Shown piece by piece: positions 1 through 11,133 of a stretch of 64,000 nucleotides of DNA. How positions within the stretch are numbered: position 1 is the first letter of the stretch; each line of letters opens with the position of its first letter. The notes under the pieces are model-generated. The model was not told the DNA's origin and did no database searches. It was given only the letters and a program-made list of their open reading frames with translations. Origin of the DNA: Devosia ginsengisoli (GTDB lineage Bacteria > Pseudomonadota > Alphaproteobacteria > Rhizobiales > Devosiaceae); assembly GCF_007859655.1 (NCBI RefSeq), contig NZ_CP042304.1, forward strand, positions 930,001 through 994,000, written 5' to 3'. Position numbers and translations under genes: made by a program.

Positions 1-1
1 G

Positions 2-370
2 CACTATCCCGGGCAGGTTGGCATCGATGCCTATGGCAATGGGGGTTTCCGCTTCGCGGGAATCTCCCATCGCGGCTCGCTGCTCTGCCTGCCCAGTGGC
101 ATGTTTGCCTGGGATGTCACCGATGTGGCCGACATCACGGCGGAAACGCTGGCGCCGGTCTTTGCCGTGGCCGACGATATTGACGTGCTGCTGATCGGTG
201 TCGGGCCTGACATAGCCGCTATTCCGCGCGACCTGCGCGAGGCCCTGCGCGAGCGGAAAGTCATCGTCGAGGCGGTGAATACCGGCAGCGCTATCCGCAC
301 CTATAATGTGCTGCTGGCCGAGGAACGCGCCGTTGCCGCGGCCCTGATCGCCGTCGACAAGGTGCGCTGA
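2..370 (+). CDS. Mth938-like (NDUFAF3-type) protein, 5' truncated by window edge
   Basis: The reading frame is open from base 2 and ends at TGA 368-370, so the gene starts upstream of the window. The visible N-terminal part reads YGNGGFRFAGISHRGSLLCL, the glycine-rich signature of the Mth938 / DUF498 fold, followed by an alternating beta/alpha C-terminal half. Human NDUFAF3, a complex I assembly factor, has this fold; the bacterial role is not settled. The stop overlaps the next ATG by one base (TGATG), so translation is probably coupled to the phytoene-synthase-like gene, which resembles another complex I factor. In related genomes this gene often lies beside secDF, which cannot be seen here. 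Confidence 0.85.
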   Translation, partial: HYPGQVGIDAYGNGGFRFAGISHRGSLLCLPSGMFAWDVTDVADITAETLAPVFAVADDIDVLLIGVGPDIAAIPRDLREALRERKVIVEAVNTGSAIRTYNVLLAEERAVAAALIAVDKVR

Positions 371-1212
371 TGGCCGAGGCCAGCTTTGCCCATGCCGCCG
401 AGGCCCTGCGCCAGAACGACCGGGACCGGTATCTCTCCACCCTGGTTCTGTCAGGCGCCCATCGCGATGCGGTGACCGCGCTCTATGCCTTCAATGCCGA
501 TGTCGCCTCGATCCGCGAGCGCGTGTCCGATCCCGCGCCGGGCGAAATCCGGCTGCAATGGTGGAGCGATGCGCTGGAGGGCGAAGGGCATGGCGCCGTG
601 CGCCAGAACCCCGTCGCCGATGCTTTGCTCGATACCATCGGCCGCTACACTATTCCGGCTGGTACGCTGCTGCGGTTGATCGGCGCCCGCCGCTTCGATC
701 TCTACGACGATCCCATGCCCGACCTCGAAACGTTCGAGGGCTATGCCGGCGAGACGGTGTCGACGCTCTACCAGCTTGCCGCGATGATCCTCAATGAGGG
801 CGAGACCATCGAGACCGGCGATGCTGCCGGCCATCTGGGCGTTGCCCATGCCATGATCGGCCATATCAGGGCCTTCGGCCATGTTTCGGCGCAGGGCCGC
901 ATCATGCTGCCCTGGTCGATCTTCGCCGCCAATGGCGTGCGGGAAGGCGAGATTTTCTCGGGCACCGAAAGCGAAGGCCTGTCAGAGGCGCTGGGGCAGA
1001 TCGGTGACCTGGCGGCCGAGCATCTGGGCAAGGCCGAGACGGCGATTGCCGCCCTGCCGGCCCGGCTCAAACCGGCCTTTGCCAGCATTGCCGTGCTCCA
1101 GGCGCAGCTTGCGCTGCTGGGCCAGCGGCCGGGTATTTTCGCGCCGGCCGCCGACGATCCCGACTGGCGCAAGATCGCCCGGCTGGCCTGGTGGAGCTGG
1201 CGCAACCGCTGA
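370..1212 (+). CDS. squalene/phytoene synthase-family protein (NDUFAF6-like)
   Basis: A 280-residue, mostly helical protein of the trans-isoprenyl diphosphate synthase head-to-head family, about the usual length. The region YAFNADVASIRERVSD (residues 39-54) matches the first aspartate-rich segment. The second one, where true synthases carry a D-x-x-x-D motif before the conserved LP, reads HIRAFGHVSAQGR (residues 165-177) and has no aspartates. That pattern fits the NDUFAF6-like branch, implicated in complex I assembly, better than a working squalene or phytoene synthase. It overlaps the Mth938-like gene by one base and no carotenoid or hopanoid genes are nearby. Function is inferred; catalytic loss is seen only as missing residues. 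Confidence 0.85.
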   Translation: MAEASFAHAAEALRQNDRDRYLSTLVLSGAHRDAVTALYAFNADVASIRERVSDPAPGEIRLQWWSDALEGEGHGAVRQNPVADALLDTIGRYTIPAGTLLRLIGARRFDLYDDPMPDLETFEGYAGETVSTLYQLAAMILNEGETIETGDAAGHLGVAHAMIGHIRAFGHVSAQGRIMLPWSIFAANGVREGEIFSGTESEGLSEALGQIGDLAAEHLGKAETAIAALPARLKPAFASIAVLQAQLALLGQRPGIFAPAADDPDWRKIARLAWWSWRNR

Positions 1213-1220
1213 ACTCTCGA

Positions 1221-1256
1221 TAGCCCTCATGGTTCGACAAACCCACCATGAGGTTT
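1221..1256. repeat. intergenic palindrome, family A (CCTCATGGT / ACCATGAGG)
   Basis: CCTCATGGT at 1225-1233 pairs with ACCATGAGG at 1245-1253, a 9-bp stem between the converging phytoene-synthase-like gene and trmFO. The same palindrome core recurs near 9540, 27804, 56371 and 59736. Confidence 0.75.
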
Positions 1257-1283
1257 CCGGGTGTTCCTTGCCCCAGGCCTCGC

Positions 1284-2669
1284 TCAGGCCCAGCTCTTCA
1301 AATCCTCCAGCGCGCGGGAGGTGATTGCCCGGCGCTTGGCGATGGTCTTGTCCGGCCCGCGCCAACGCGCCACGCCTTCGGGCCGCGTGATGCTGACTTC
1401 GGGGAACAGGCCGAAATTGACGTTCATCGGCTGGAAGCTGCGGGCGCCGCTATAGCTTTCGGACTCGATGTGGCCGCCGGTAATGTGATCAACCAGCGCC
1501 CCGAGCGCCGTGGTTCTGGGCGGCGTCGTCAGTGTCTCGCCCCGCGCCTCGGCAGCGGCGAGGCGGCCGGTGATGAGGCCGACAGCAGCACTTTCCACAT
1601 AGCCCTCAACGCCGGTCACCTGACCGGCAAAGCGAATGCGTGTATCATTTTTTAGTTTAAGATCGTCCCGTAACACTTTCGGTGAGTTGATGAATGTGTT
1701 GCGGTGCAAGCCGCCAAGACGGGCGAATTGCGCATTCTCCAGGCCGGGAATCATGCGGAAGATTTCAGCCTGAATGCCGTAGCGCATCTTGGTCTGGAAG
1801 CCGACCATGTTCCACAGCGTGCCCAGGGCATTATCCTGCCGGAGCTGGACAATGGCGTAGCACTTGACCGTGGGACTGCGTGGATTGGTCAGGCCAACCG
1901 GCTTCATCGGCCCGTGGCGCAGCGTCTCGACGCCGCGCTCGGCCATGACTTCGATGGGCAGGCAGCCGTCGAAATAGGGGACCTTTTCCCAATCCTTGAA
2001 TTCGTGCAAAGGCGCGGTCTTCAGCGCCTCGACAAAGGCAAAATACTGGTCCTTGTCCATCGGGCAGTTGAGATAGTCCGCCCCCGTGCCGCCCGGCCCG
2101 GCCTTGTCGTAGCGCGACTGGGCCCACACCACATCCATGTTGATGCTGTCCTTGTGGACGATGGGGGCAATGGCGTCGAAAAAGGCCAGTGCATCCTCGC
2201 CGGTCTTGGCCAGGATGGCATCGGCAAGGGCAGGGGAGGTCAGCGGGCCGCTGGCGATGATGACATTGCTCCAGTCATCAGGTGGCCAGCCGGCCACTTC
2301 CTCGCGGACCACGGTGATATTGGGGTGATTGTGGATGGCGCGGGTGACTTCGGCCGAAAAGCCGTGCCGGTCCACCGCCAGTGCGCCGCCCGCCGGCAGC
2401 TTGTGCAGGTCGGCCGCGCGCATGATCAGTGAGTTGCAGCGGCGCATTTCCTCATGCAGCAGGCCCACGGCATTCTGCTCGTGATCGTCGGAGCGGAAGC
2501 TGTTGGAGCAGACCAGCTCGGCAAAACTGTCAGTGCTATGCGCGTCGGTCTCTTTGACGCCGCGCATTTCGTGGACGATCACCGTGGCGCCCGCCTCGGC
2601 AGCCTGCCATGCGGCCTCGGAGCCGGCGAGACCGCCGCCAATGATGTGAATAAGTTCTTGACTGGACAT
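1284..2669 (-). CDS. trmFO: methylenetetrahydrofolate--tRNA-(uracil-5-)-methyltransferase TrmFO
   Basis: Flavoprotein that makes ribothymidine at U54 of the tRNA T-loop, taking the carbon from methylene-tetrahydrofolate and electrons from FADH2. The N-terminus has the FAD-binding [20 protein letters not shown] segment; further on are the family blocks [11 protein letters not shown] and [20 protein letters not shown]. At 461 residues it has the normal length. I start it at ATG 2667-2669 (MSSQELIH); an in-frame upstream start at 2711 would add 14 proline-rich residues ahead of the FAD motif. It is convergent with the phytoene-synthase-like gene and divergent from the GST gene. A cytosolic housekeeping enzyme. 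Confidence 0.95.
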   Translation of the reverse strand: MSSQELIHIIGGGLAGSEAAWQAAEAGATVIVHEMRGVKETDAHSTDSFAELVCSNSFRSDDHEQNAVGLLHEEMRRCNSLIMRAADLHKLPAGGALAVDRHGFSAEVTRAIHNHPNITVVREEVAGWPPDDWSNVIIASGPLTSPALADAILAKTGEDALAFFDAIAPIVHKDSINMDVVWAQSRYDKAGPGGTGADYLNCPMDKDQYFAFVEALKTAPLHEFKDWEKVPYFDGCLPIEVMAERGVETLRHGPMKPVGLTNPRSPTVKCYAIVQLRQDNALGTLWNMVGFQTKMRYGIQAEIFRMIPGLENAQFARLGGLHRNTFINSPKVLRDDLKLKNDTRIRFAGQVTGVEGYVESAAVGLITGRLAAAEARGETLTTPPRTTALGALVDHITGGHIESESYSGARSFQPMNVNFGLFPEVSITRPEGVARWRGPDKTIAKRRAITSRALEDLKSWA

Positions 2670-2763
2670 GGCGGGCAGATAGCAAGCGGGGCTCGGGGGC
2701 GCAACCGGCACTTGTGGTTGCCAGCACGCAGATTAGCATGCGCGGCGAAACGGGAGGATAAGA

Positions 2764-3417
2764 TTGAGTCCAAATCTGACGCTGTGGGGGCGCGCCAACT
2801 CTGCCAATGTGCAGAAAACGCTGTGGGCGCTTGAGGAACTGGGCCTGCCCTATACCCATAAACTGGTCGGCGGGTCGCATGGCGGGCTGGATGAGCCGAG
2901 CTATCGGGCGATGAACCCCAACGGGCTGGTGCCGACCCTGCAGGACGGCGAACTGACCGTGTGGGAGAGCCACGCAACTTTGCGCTATCTCGCTGCCAGC
3001 TATGGCGAAAATACGCTCTGGCCGGTGGATCCGCGCGAGCGGGCCATGGTGGATCAATGGACCGACTGGACCGCGACGACGTTCCAGCCGGCCTGGATTG
3101 CCGTGTTCTGGCTACTGGTGCGGACGCCGCCGGAACAGCGCGACGACAAGGCCATCGCGGCGGCGCTGGCGAAGACGGTTGCGGCCCTGCGCATTCTCGA
3201 TGCGAACCTGGCCGAACGAGACTATGTGGCCGGGGATAGATTGAGCTATGCCGATATCGCTTCCGGCGTAGCGCTCTATCGCTGGTTCACTATGGATATC
3301 GACCGCCCGGCCATGCCCGGCGTCGAGAACTGGTATCGGCGCTTGCAGGAACGGCCGGCTTTCCGCAAGGCTGTCATGGTCAGTTATGACGAGCTCGTCG
3401 CCAGACTAGCCTTTTGA
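2764..3417 (+). CDS. glutathione S-transferase family protein
   Basis: A 217-residue GST with the N-terminal thioredoxin-like domain (LTLWGRANSANVQKTLWALE, then the cis-proline NGLVPTLQDGELTVWESHAT with the glutathione-binding E-S pair) and an all-helical C-terminal domain (residues about 85-215, including the YADIASGVALYRW helix). The start is TTG at 2764; a strong GGGAGG at 2752-2757 lies six bases before it and no ATG fits. Substrate unknown; detoxification or thiol metabolism is the family expectation. It diverges from trmFO. Confidence 0.9.
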   Translation: MSPNLTLWGRANSANVQKTLWALEELGLPYTHKLVGGSHGGLDEPSYRAMNPNGLVPTLQDGELTVWESHATLRYLAASYGENTLWPVDPRERAMVDQWTDWTATTFQPAWIAVFWLLVRTPPEQRDDKAIAAALAKTVAALRILDANLAERDYVAGDRLSYADIASGVALYRWFTMDIDRPAMPGVENWYRRLQERPAFRKAVMVSYDELVARLAF

Positions 3418-3429
3418 TCCAGAAAGCAA

Positions 3430-3460
3430 AACAGCCGCATCTCAGAGAGAGGCGGCTGTT
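3430..3460 (-). terminator. Rho-independent terminator for the DUF1127 gene
   Basis: AACAGCCGC (3430-3438) pairs with GCGGCTGTT (3452-3460), a 9-bp stem with a 13-nt loop. Read on the minus strand the stem runs into a T-rich tail, so it fits the DUF1127 gene ending at 3497; it may also stop the GST gene on the plus strand. Confidence 0.75.
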
Positions 3461-3496
3461 CGATTTGCGCAGGCTGAAAGTTCAGTTGAGCAAATA

Positions 3497-3646
3497 TTAG
3501 AGGGCGCTGGCATGATCGCGGGCGATGCGATTGATGTCGGTACGCGAAATGCCCAGATCGTTGAGCTGACGATTGTCGAGAGCGGCGAGCTCACGAACGG
3601 TCTGCTGGTAAGCGGCCCACTTTTTGAAAGTCTTGCGAATGTCCAT
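3497..3646 (-). CDS. DUF1127 small protein (49 aa)
   Basis: A short gene starting at ATG 3644-3646 with a GGAG-type ribosome binding site just upstream (complement of CTCC near 3653) and ending TAA at 3497-3499. The product is MDIRKTFKKWAAYQQTVREL followed by ALDNRQLNDLGISRTDINRI and a short tail, the typical DUF1127 helix with the R-x-L-x-D-[I/L]-G-[I/L] core. Short DUF1127 proteins in Agrobacterium and relatives have been linked to phosphate and carbon metabolism and to RNA regulation, but the mechanism is not known. It has its own terminator at 3430-3460. The family assignment is firm; the role is not. Confidence 0.9.
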   Translation of the reverse strand: MDIRKTFKKWAAYQQTVRELAALDNRQLNDLGISRTDINRIARDHASAL

Positions 3647-3789
3647 TTGAAGTCTCCTTTCGTTTACGAGCTTGTATTTAGGGCAGGGCTCGTCGGTTGA
3701 GCAGTGGGAGATTGGTCAAATGGGTCATGCGTCTGGCGCAGGGCTTTAACCAAACCCGTTCATGCGGGGTTAATGCGTCGGGCAAAGTC

Positions 3790-3819
3790 ATGGCCGCCCT
3801 GTGGTGGAGAGGCGGCCAT
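3790..3819 (-). terminator. hairpin downstream of second small gene
   Basis: ATGGCCGCC (3790-3798) pairs with GGCGGCCAT (3811-3819) in a perfect 9-bp stem with a 12-nt loop, 28 bases past the stop of the minus-strand gene at 3847. It lacks a T-run, so it may be a 3'-end stabiliser or Rho-type stop rather than an intrinsic terminator. Confidence 0.4.
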
Positions 3820-3846
3820 GCGGCAGGTTTTGCGGACACAAACGGC

Positions 3847-3999
3847 TCAGCGGTCGAACAGGCCGCGAGTCATCTTGGAAAAGTCGGGGCCCGAAAGCCC
3901 CAGTAGATCGGCATCACGCGTCGAGGGAACGTCCATTTCCCGCAACGTCTGCTTGATGTCGATCAGGCGCTTCAGACGCCAGACGGCACGCACAAACAT
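3847..3999 (-). CDS. small DUF1127-like protein (50 aa)
   Basis: ATG at 3997-3999 with a GAAGGGAA purine stretch upstream, stop TGA at 3847-3849. The product begins MFVRAVWRLKRLIDIKQTLR and ends DADLLGLSGPDFSKMTRGLF plus DR. Its helix plus L-G-L-S-x-x-D pattern resembles the L-G-I-S-R-x-D core of the neighbouring DUF1127 protein, so it may be a diverged paralogue. It lies upstream of, and in the same direction as, that gene (200-bp gap). The frame is coding-like, with a ribosome binding site and no better overlapping frame, but the family call is weaker than for its neighbour. Confidence 0.65.
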   Translation of the reverse strand: MFVRAVWRLKRLIDIKQTLREMDVPSTRDADLLGLSGPDFSKMTRGLFDR

Positions 4000-4137
4000 C
4001 GGCGTATTCCCTTCAGGTCAGAGTGCTGACACTTGCAAGATGGGACGATTTGTCGGCCGACGCCATGCCGTAAACGTCAAGCACTGCATGCGCGAGGTGC
4101 ATGGCGGTTTTCGTGAGATTGTCATTTTCGAGGGAAT

Positions 4138-4256
4138 ACCCCCTCCTAGCCTCCCCCTGATAGGGGGAGGAATCCGGCTGGTGGGTGGGCAAGATGGTGC
4201 CGCAAACGCGATCTGTTCCTCCCCCTATCAGGGGGAGGAACAGGAGGGGGTACCAC
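4138..4256. repeat. paired palindromic element, family D (CTCCCCCTGATAGGGGGAG)
   Basis: Two copies of a C5-TGATA-G5 palindrome (4150-4170 and 4216-4240), in opposite orientation and bounded by CCCTCC / GGAGGG ends, lie between the small gene at 3999 and the end of uvrA. A second paired copy occurs at 52129-52242. This looks like a REP/BIME-type intergenic element; no coding frame is credible in it. Confidence 0.8.
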
Positions 4257-4337
4257 ACCAAAACCCCCTTCACCACCCCCCGCTAATGCTAACGGACTGT
4301 TAGCATCGACGCGTCGGATGCGTGAATCGATCTGGCC

Positions 4338-7235
<2,898 letters not shown>

Positions 7236-7422
7236 TTCAGTCCATGGCTCTCTGCGCGCAAAGGCGGCGCGGCGGCAAAATCGGTATCGGCTGCGGGGCA
7301 GGGAAGCCCTTCAGATAGGCGCGGATCGCCCGTCTCGCAAGCGGCCTCGGCGCATGGCCGCTCCTCGGTCCGCTCACCTTAGCGTGTCCCCGATCGCTTG
7401 CCAAAGCGTCCTTCGTCGCCTG

Positions 7423-7437
7423 GAACATAAGCGGAAC
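7423..7437 (-). promoter_or_regulatory. LexA (SOS) box upstream of uvrA
   Basis: GAAC-ATAAGCG-GAAC matches the alphaproteobacterial LexA operator GAAC-N7-GAAC (GTTC-N7-GTTC on the other strand). It sits between the end of the LysE gene and uvrA, 187 bases before the uvrA ATG. A second, very similar box lies at 8189-8203. Confidence 0.75.
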
Positions 7438-7450
7438 GATAGGGATTCGG

Positions 7451-8095
7451 TCAAGGGCCGACATGCTGGGTCAATCCATGCCAGGCGGTGAACAGGGCTG
7501 CCGCGACGAATAACGCGCCGGCGCCGCGGCCGATCCAGATCGTGACGTCGGGGTGGCCCACCAGCGCATCACGCCCGCGGCCGGCGGCCAGCACCAGCCC
7601 GCCATAGATGAGGAACTGCATGGCGACGGTCATCAGCCCCATGACCAAAGCCTGCGACCAGATGGGGCCGTATTCAGGCCGCATGAATTGCGGGAAGACG
7701 GCGAGGACAAAGAGATAGGCCTTGGGATTGAGCAGGCAGGTGACGAGGCCCTGGCGGAAGGCCACCCAATCGGAGCGGGTGGTGGCACTGCCGATACTGT
7801 CCACGGTGATGGAACTGCGCAGCAATGTATAGCCGATCCAGGCCATATAGGCGGCGCCGATGAGGATCATCACCTGGAACAGCATGGTGGGTAACTGGGT
7901 GAGCACGCCGACGGCCAGTGCGCCGAACATCGTGTGGACCGCACCGCCCACCATGATGCCGCCAACGGCGCTGAACCCGGCGCGGCGGCCGCGCGTCAGC
8001 GCATTGGCCAGCACGAAGAACATGTCCATGCCCGGCACCACGATGATGCCGAACAGCAGGATGAGGTAGAGCCAGAGCGCCTGGGCGTAGTCCAT
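7451..8095 (-). CDS. LysE/RhtB family exporter
   Basis: A 214-residue inner-membrane protein with about six hydrophobic segments. The N-terminal [20 protein letters not shown] carries the P-G-x-D/N signature of amino-acid and metabolite exporters of the LysE superfamily, and [17 protein letters not shown] is the second family block. Substrate unknown. It sits between uvrA and ssb, which are usually direct divergent neighbours in the Hyphomicrobiales. The LexA box at 8189-8203 is 94 bases upstream of its ATG, so it might be SOS-regulated along with ssb. Probably a lineage-specific insertion. Confidence 0.9.
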   Translation of the reverse strand: MDYAQALWLYLILLFGIIVVPGMDMFFVLANALTRGRRAGFSAVGGIMVGGAVHTMFGALAVGVLTQLPTMLFQVMILIGAAYMAWIGYTLLRSSITVDSIGSATTRSDWVAFRQGLVTCLLNPKAYLFVLAVFPQFMRPEYGPIWSQALVMGLMTVAMQFLIYGGLVLAAGRGRDALVGHPDVTIWIGRGAGALFVAAALFTAWHGLTQHVGP

Positions 8096-8188
8096 GAGGG
8101 GTTTCCGAGTGAAGGTCTGGCTTTGGGGCAGGGCTGCTGACAGGGCGTGTCAGGAGCGCGCATCGCTCTTGACGGGTTACCGAAAACG

Positions 8189-8203
8189 GAACATAAAGAG
8201 AAC
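8189..8203. promoter_or_regulatory. LexA (SOS) box between LysE gene and ssb
   Basis: GAAC-ATAAAGA-GAAC fits GAAC-N7-GAAC. The sequence around it (GGAACATAA) is shared with the box at 7423-7437. It lies 133 bases before the ssb ATG and 94 bases before the LysE start, so it could act on either promoter. Confidence 0.75.
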
Positions 8204-8336
8204 AAGAACACTTCTGTTCACAACTGTAGCAACAGGCAGGCGGTGGACTGCGCGCGGGAGTAAGATGCCGCCGCTATGTAAGTGAGCGTCCCTGCTGGCT
8301 TGAGGTCCGGGGACTGAATCGAAAAGGAATTTTGCC

Positions 8337-8843
8337 ATGGCAGGCAGCGTGAACAAGGTCATCCTGGTCGGCAATCTCGGCGCCGATCCAGAGGTGCGCA
8401 ATCTCCCCAGCGGTGGCAAGGTGGTCAATCTCAGCGTCGCCACCTCCGAGAACTGGAAAGACAAGAATACCGGCGAGCGCCGCGAAAAGACCGAGTGGCA
8501 CCGCGTGGTGATTTTCTCGGAAGGGCTGGCGCGCGTGGCCGAGAGCTATCTGCGCAAGGGCAGCAAGGTCTATCTCGAAGGCCAGTTGCAGACCCGCAAA
8601 TGGCAGGACCAGTCCGGCCAGGACAAGTACAGCACCGAAATCGTGCTGCAGGGCTTCAACTCGAACATGACCCTGCTCGATGGCCGCGGCGAGGGCGACA
8701 ATGCCGGCGGCGGTTATGGCGGTGGCGACACCGGCTTCCGCGGCGTGCGCGACAACAATAATGGCGGCGGTGGCGGCCAGCGCCCCCGCGCCAACGCCCC
8801 GGCCTTCGAGCCCGGCGGCATGGACGACGACATTCCGTTCTGA
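8337..8843 (+). CDS. ssb: single-stranded DNA-binding protein SSB
   Basis: A 168-residue protein with an N-terminal OB-fold ([40 protein letters not shown]) that forms tetramers on ssDNA. It is followed by a glycine-rich flexible linker (residues 118-150) and the acidic tip MDDDIPF that recruits repair and replication partners. The start is ATG 8337 after AAAAGGAA. A LexA box is 133 bases upstream and a strong terminator follows, so it is a single-gene unit. Confidence 0.98.
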   Translation: MAGSVNKVILVGNLGADPEVRNLPSGGKVVNLSVATSENWKDKNTGERREKTEWHRVVIFSEGLARVAESYLRKGSKVYLEGQLQTRKWQDQSGQDKYSTEIVLQGFNSNMTLLDGRGEGDNAGGGYGGGDTGFRGVRDNNNGGGGGQRPRANAPAFEPGGMDDDIPF

Positions 8844-8856
8844 GGACGGGATTTGG

Positions 8857-8881
8857 GAGGCGCCCGGTGGGCGCCTCTTTT
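8857..8881 (+). terminator. Rho-independent terminator of ssb
   Basis: GAGGCGCC (8857-8864) pairs with GGCGCCTC (8870-8877), followed by a T-run (TTTTGTTTT) on the plus strand. Confidence 0.9.
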
Positions 8882-8941
8882 GTTTTGGGGGGTGGGCTGG
8901 TTCAGATTGGACGCATTCCATCCGTTCAATTTCCACGATAT

Positions 8942-9012
8942 CATTCCCGCGTAGGCGGGAATCCACTCTGTGGAGAGCCCTGTAAGAATGGATTCCCGCC
9001 TACGCGGGAATG
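8942..9012. repeat. inverted repeat with ATTCCC-N8-GGGAAT ends (family E)
   Basis: A perfect 24-bp inverted repeat: left arm 8942-8965, right arm 8989-9012, 23-nt spacer. Each arm contains ATTCCC-N8-GGGAAT, the same pattern as the dRS3-type repeat of Neisseria and of similar palindromes common in proteobacteria. With the B, C and A elements that follow, it accounts for much of the 850-bp gene-free stretch between ssb and the diguanylate cyclase gene, in which I see no credible coding frame. Confidence 0.8.
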
Positions 9013-9160
9013 ACGCTGCGGAAACTAAAGCGTCCAGATTGAACACTCCCCCATCGAAGGGAGGGAGGCGCTGGAGCGACCGTCAAGGGTTACCCCACTT
9101 CCGTAGTCATAGGGCACAGCTTGTGTGGGGCGGTGTTTTACTCCGGGTGTTTGGGCAGCT

Positions 9161-9312
9161 CCCTTCTCCCCTCGTGGGAGAAGGTGCCCGAAGGGCGGAT
9201 GAGGGATCCTGCGCTATCCACCAGCATTGAAGCATGGGCAAGCGCAGCACCCCTCACCCGTAATTTCCTCTGAACGAGGAAATTACCCCCTCTCCCGCAA
9301 GGGGCGAGGGGA
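9161..9312. repeat. intergenic element, family B (CTTCTCCC...GGGAGAAGG and CGGATGAGGG)
   Basis: A composite palindrome: a CCTTCTCCC / GGGAGAAGG stem, a GTGCCCGAAGGGCGGATGAG segment, then a second stem around TTTCCTC...GAGGAAA and the end CCCTCTCCCGCAAGGGGC. The same architecture occurs at 14361-14512 and 34361-34512, always between genes. Confidence 0.75.
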
Positions 9313-9435
9313 AGGCCGGTGCGTGCGGCCAATCCTGTGGAGATCACAGGGATGGATCCCGGCTCGAGGTCCGGGCGCGGGCCGGGCGCGGGATGACATC
9401 GCGCAGTTGGCAGCATGGTGCCATGCCCACTGAAC

Positions 9436-9515
9436 GTCATCCTCGGGCTTGACCCGAGGACACTTCACTTATGCGGTGTTCCGCAGGTGCAGAGCCCTCG
9501 GGTCAAGCCCTGACG
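9436..9515. repeat. intergenic inverted repeat, family C (CCTCGGGCTTGACCCGAGG)
   Basis: CCTCGGGCTTGACCCGAGG near 9441 faces an imperfect copy (CCCTCGGGTCAAGCCC) near 9495, with a central spacer containing GTGCAGAG. A better-preserved copy is at 30025-30108. Confidence 0.7.
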
Positions 9516-9539
9516 TGACAGACGGTGGGAGGGGCAGCG

Positions 9540-9665
9540 TGGTGCCACGCCCTCGTGGTTCGAGGCTCGCAAAGGGCTCGCACCTCACCATGAGGGCTAC
9601 TGGGAACTCGACATCTCAGCAACCCTCATGGTGAGGTGCGCGTTCTTCGCACCTCGAACCACTGA
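9540..9665. repeat. intergenic paired palindrome, family A
   Basis: Two facing copies of the CCCTCGTGGTTCGAGG...CTCACCATGAGGG unit, ending beside the 3' end of the diguanylate cyclase gene. It is related to copies at 27804-27928, 56371-56461 and 59736-59827. Confidence 0.7.
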
Positions 9666-9693
9666 CGCGTGGCACTCACCCCGCGCAATCCCC

Positions 9694-11017
9694 TCACGCC
9701 GCAAAGGTGCGGCTGGTGTCGCGGCCGGCGGCTTTGGCGGCGTAGAGGGCGGTGTCGGCCTGGCGGAACAGGTCTTCGGCGCTGATGCCGGCGCGATAAT
9801 GGGCCACGCCCACCGAGGCGCCGAGATGGAGCGTCTGGTCGAGCCTGGTGACGGGGCGGCGCATGGCTTCGACGATATTGCCGGCCAGAATTCTGGCGTC
9901 GCCAGGCGACATGTCGGCATCGAGCAGCACGGCAAATTCGTCGCCGCCGATGCGGGCCACGAGGTCCGCGCCGCCGCAGCTTTCCAGCAGGCGGATAGCG
10001 GCTTCCTTGAGGCACTCATCGCCAAGGGCATGGCCATAGGTGTCGTTGACCTGCTTGAAGCCGTCGAGATCGACCAGCAGCATCGTGCCGATGCGCTTGC
10101 GGCCCTCGTCCAGCGCGGCAAGGCGCGCCTGGAACTGGCCGCGGTTCGCCAGGCCCGTCATCACGTCGAATTCGGCGAGATAGCGCGTCCGGTCGGCCAG
10201 CAGCTTTTCCTCGGTAATATCCTGCTTCATGCCGAAAATGCGATGCGCGACGCCGTCGCGGCTTTCCACCGCCCCGGTCAGCCGCATCCAGCGCCGCTTG
10301 CCCGTGGTGGTGATGATTTCGCAATCGAGCGAGAAATCCGAACAGGTGGCGATGGCCTGGGCGCGTGCGGCCTCCATCTCCCGGCGCGAGCTCTCGCTGT
10401 AAAGCGCCATCGTGGTTTCGCGGGTAATGGGCGTATCGCGCGCAATCTCGAACAGGTCGTAGACGCCGTTGGTCCAACTGAGGCTGTTATCGGCGAGATT
10501 GCATTGCCAGATGCCGATGCTGGCCGTGGCCGAGGCGCGATCGAACAGGCTCCGCCGCTGCTCCTCGAGCGCGTCATAATCGGCAATGGTCCGCGCCTGG
10601 GCCGCGATCCGGCGGCGCTGCTGCGCAATGGCGGCCTGGGCCAGAACCTCGCCGGCCAAAGCGGCAATGGTGGTGGCCATGCCGGGGCTGCGCGGGCGCG
10701 GATCGAACAGGCTGAGCAGCCGCGTCGGCTGGCCGGGTTCGGCCGGCAGGACCAGACCGGCATAGAAGGCTGGTGATGCGATGACCAACGGCTGGCCGGC
10801 GGCAAGGGCGCGGGCTTCGAGCGCCGGCAGGTCGGTTGCGGCAGGGCCGGTGGCGGCGGTGACTCTGGACGTGCCATCCGACAGCAGGCTCAGCCGCGCG
10901 CCGGCAATGCCGAGCAGGGGAGCACAGACGCTGCAGGCGAACGCCAAGGGCGTCGCCCGCCAGCATGGTGGCGGAACTGGGCTGGGTGTCGGCACTGGTC
11001 ACGGCAAGGCTGCGCAA
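9694..11017 (-). CDS. GGDEF diguanylate cyclase with PAS domain (probable one-base frameshift near N-terminus)
   Basis: The C-terminal third is a GGDEF domain (TGLANRGQFQARL, then VARIGGDEFAVLL) that would make cyclic di-GMP from GTP; the catalytic GGDEF is intact. The R-x-x-D inhibitory site is absent (GGAD at that position), so product inhibition through it is unlikely. Upstream is a PAS domain (SIGIWQCNLADNSLSWTNGV to FGMKQDITEE) and a possible degenerate GAF-like region. The N-terminal 30 residues (LRSLAVTSADTQPSSATMLA) are in another frame that starts at TTG 11017 with GGAG seven bases before it. The frames join if the four-base G run at 10917-10920 is three. Without the correction the frame opens at GTG 10995 with no ribosome binding site. 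Confidence 0.8.
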
Positions 11018-11133
11018 TTGGGCGCTCCGGGATAATTCCCGAACCCTAGCGCCAAGCTGGTTAAGACTTCTTCAGCCGCAAGGGCCCGGGATTTAAAACA
11101 AATCCCGGCGCGTGCCGATGAGCGGCCTGGCCA

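Noticed and set aside
7237..7464. 75-codon minus-strand frame between the LysE gene and uvrA
   Set aside because: No ribosome binding site, Pro/Arg-rich composition, overlaps the LexA box.
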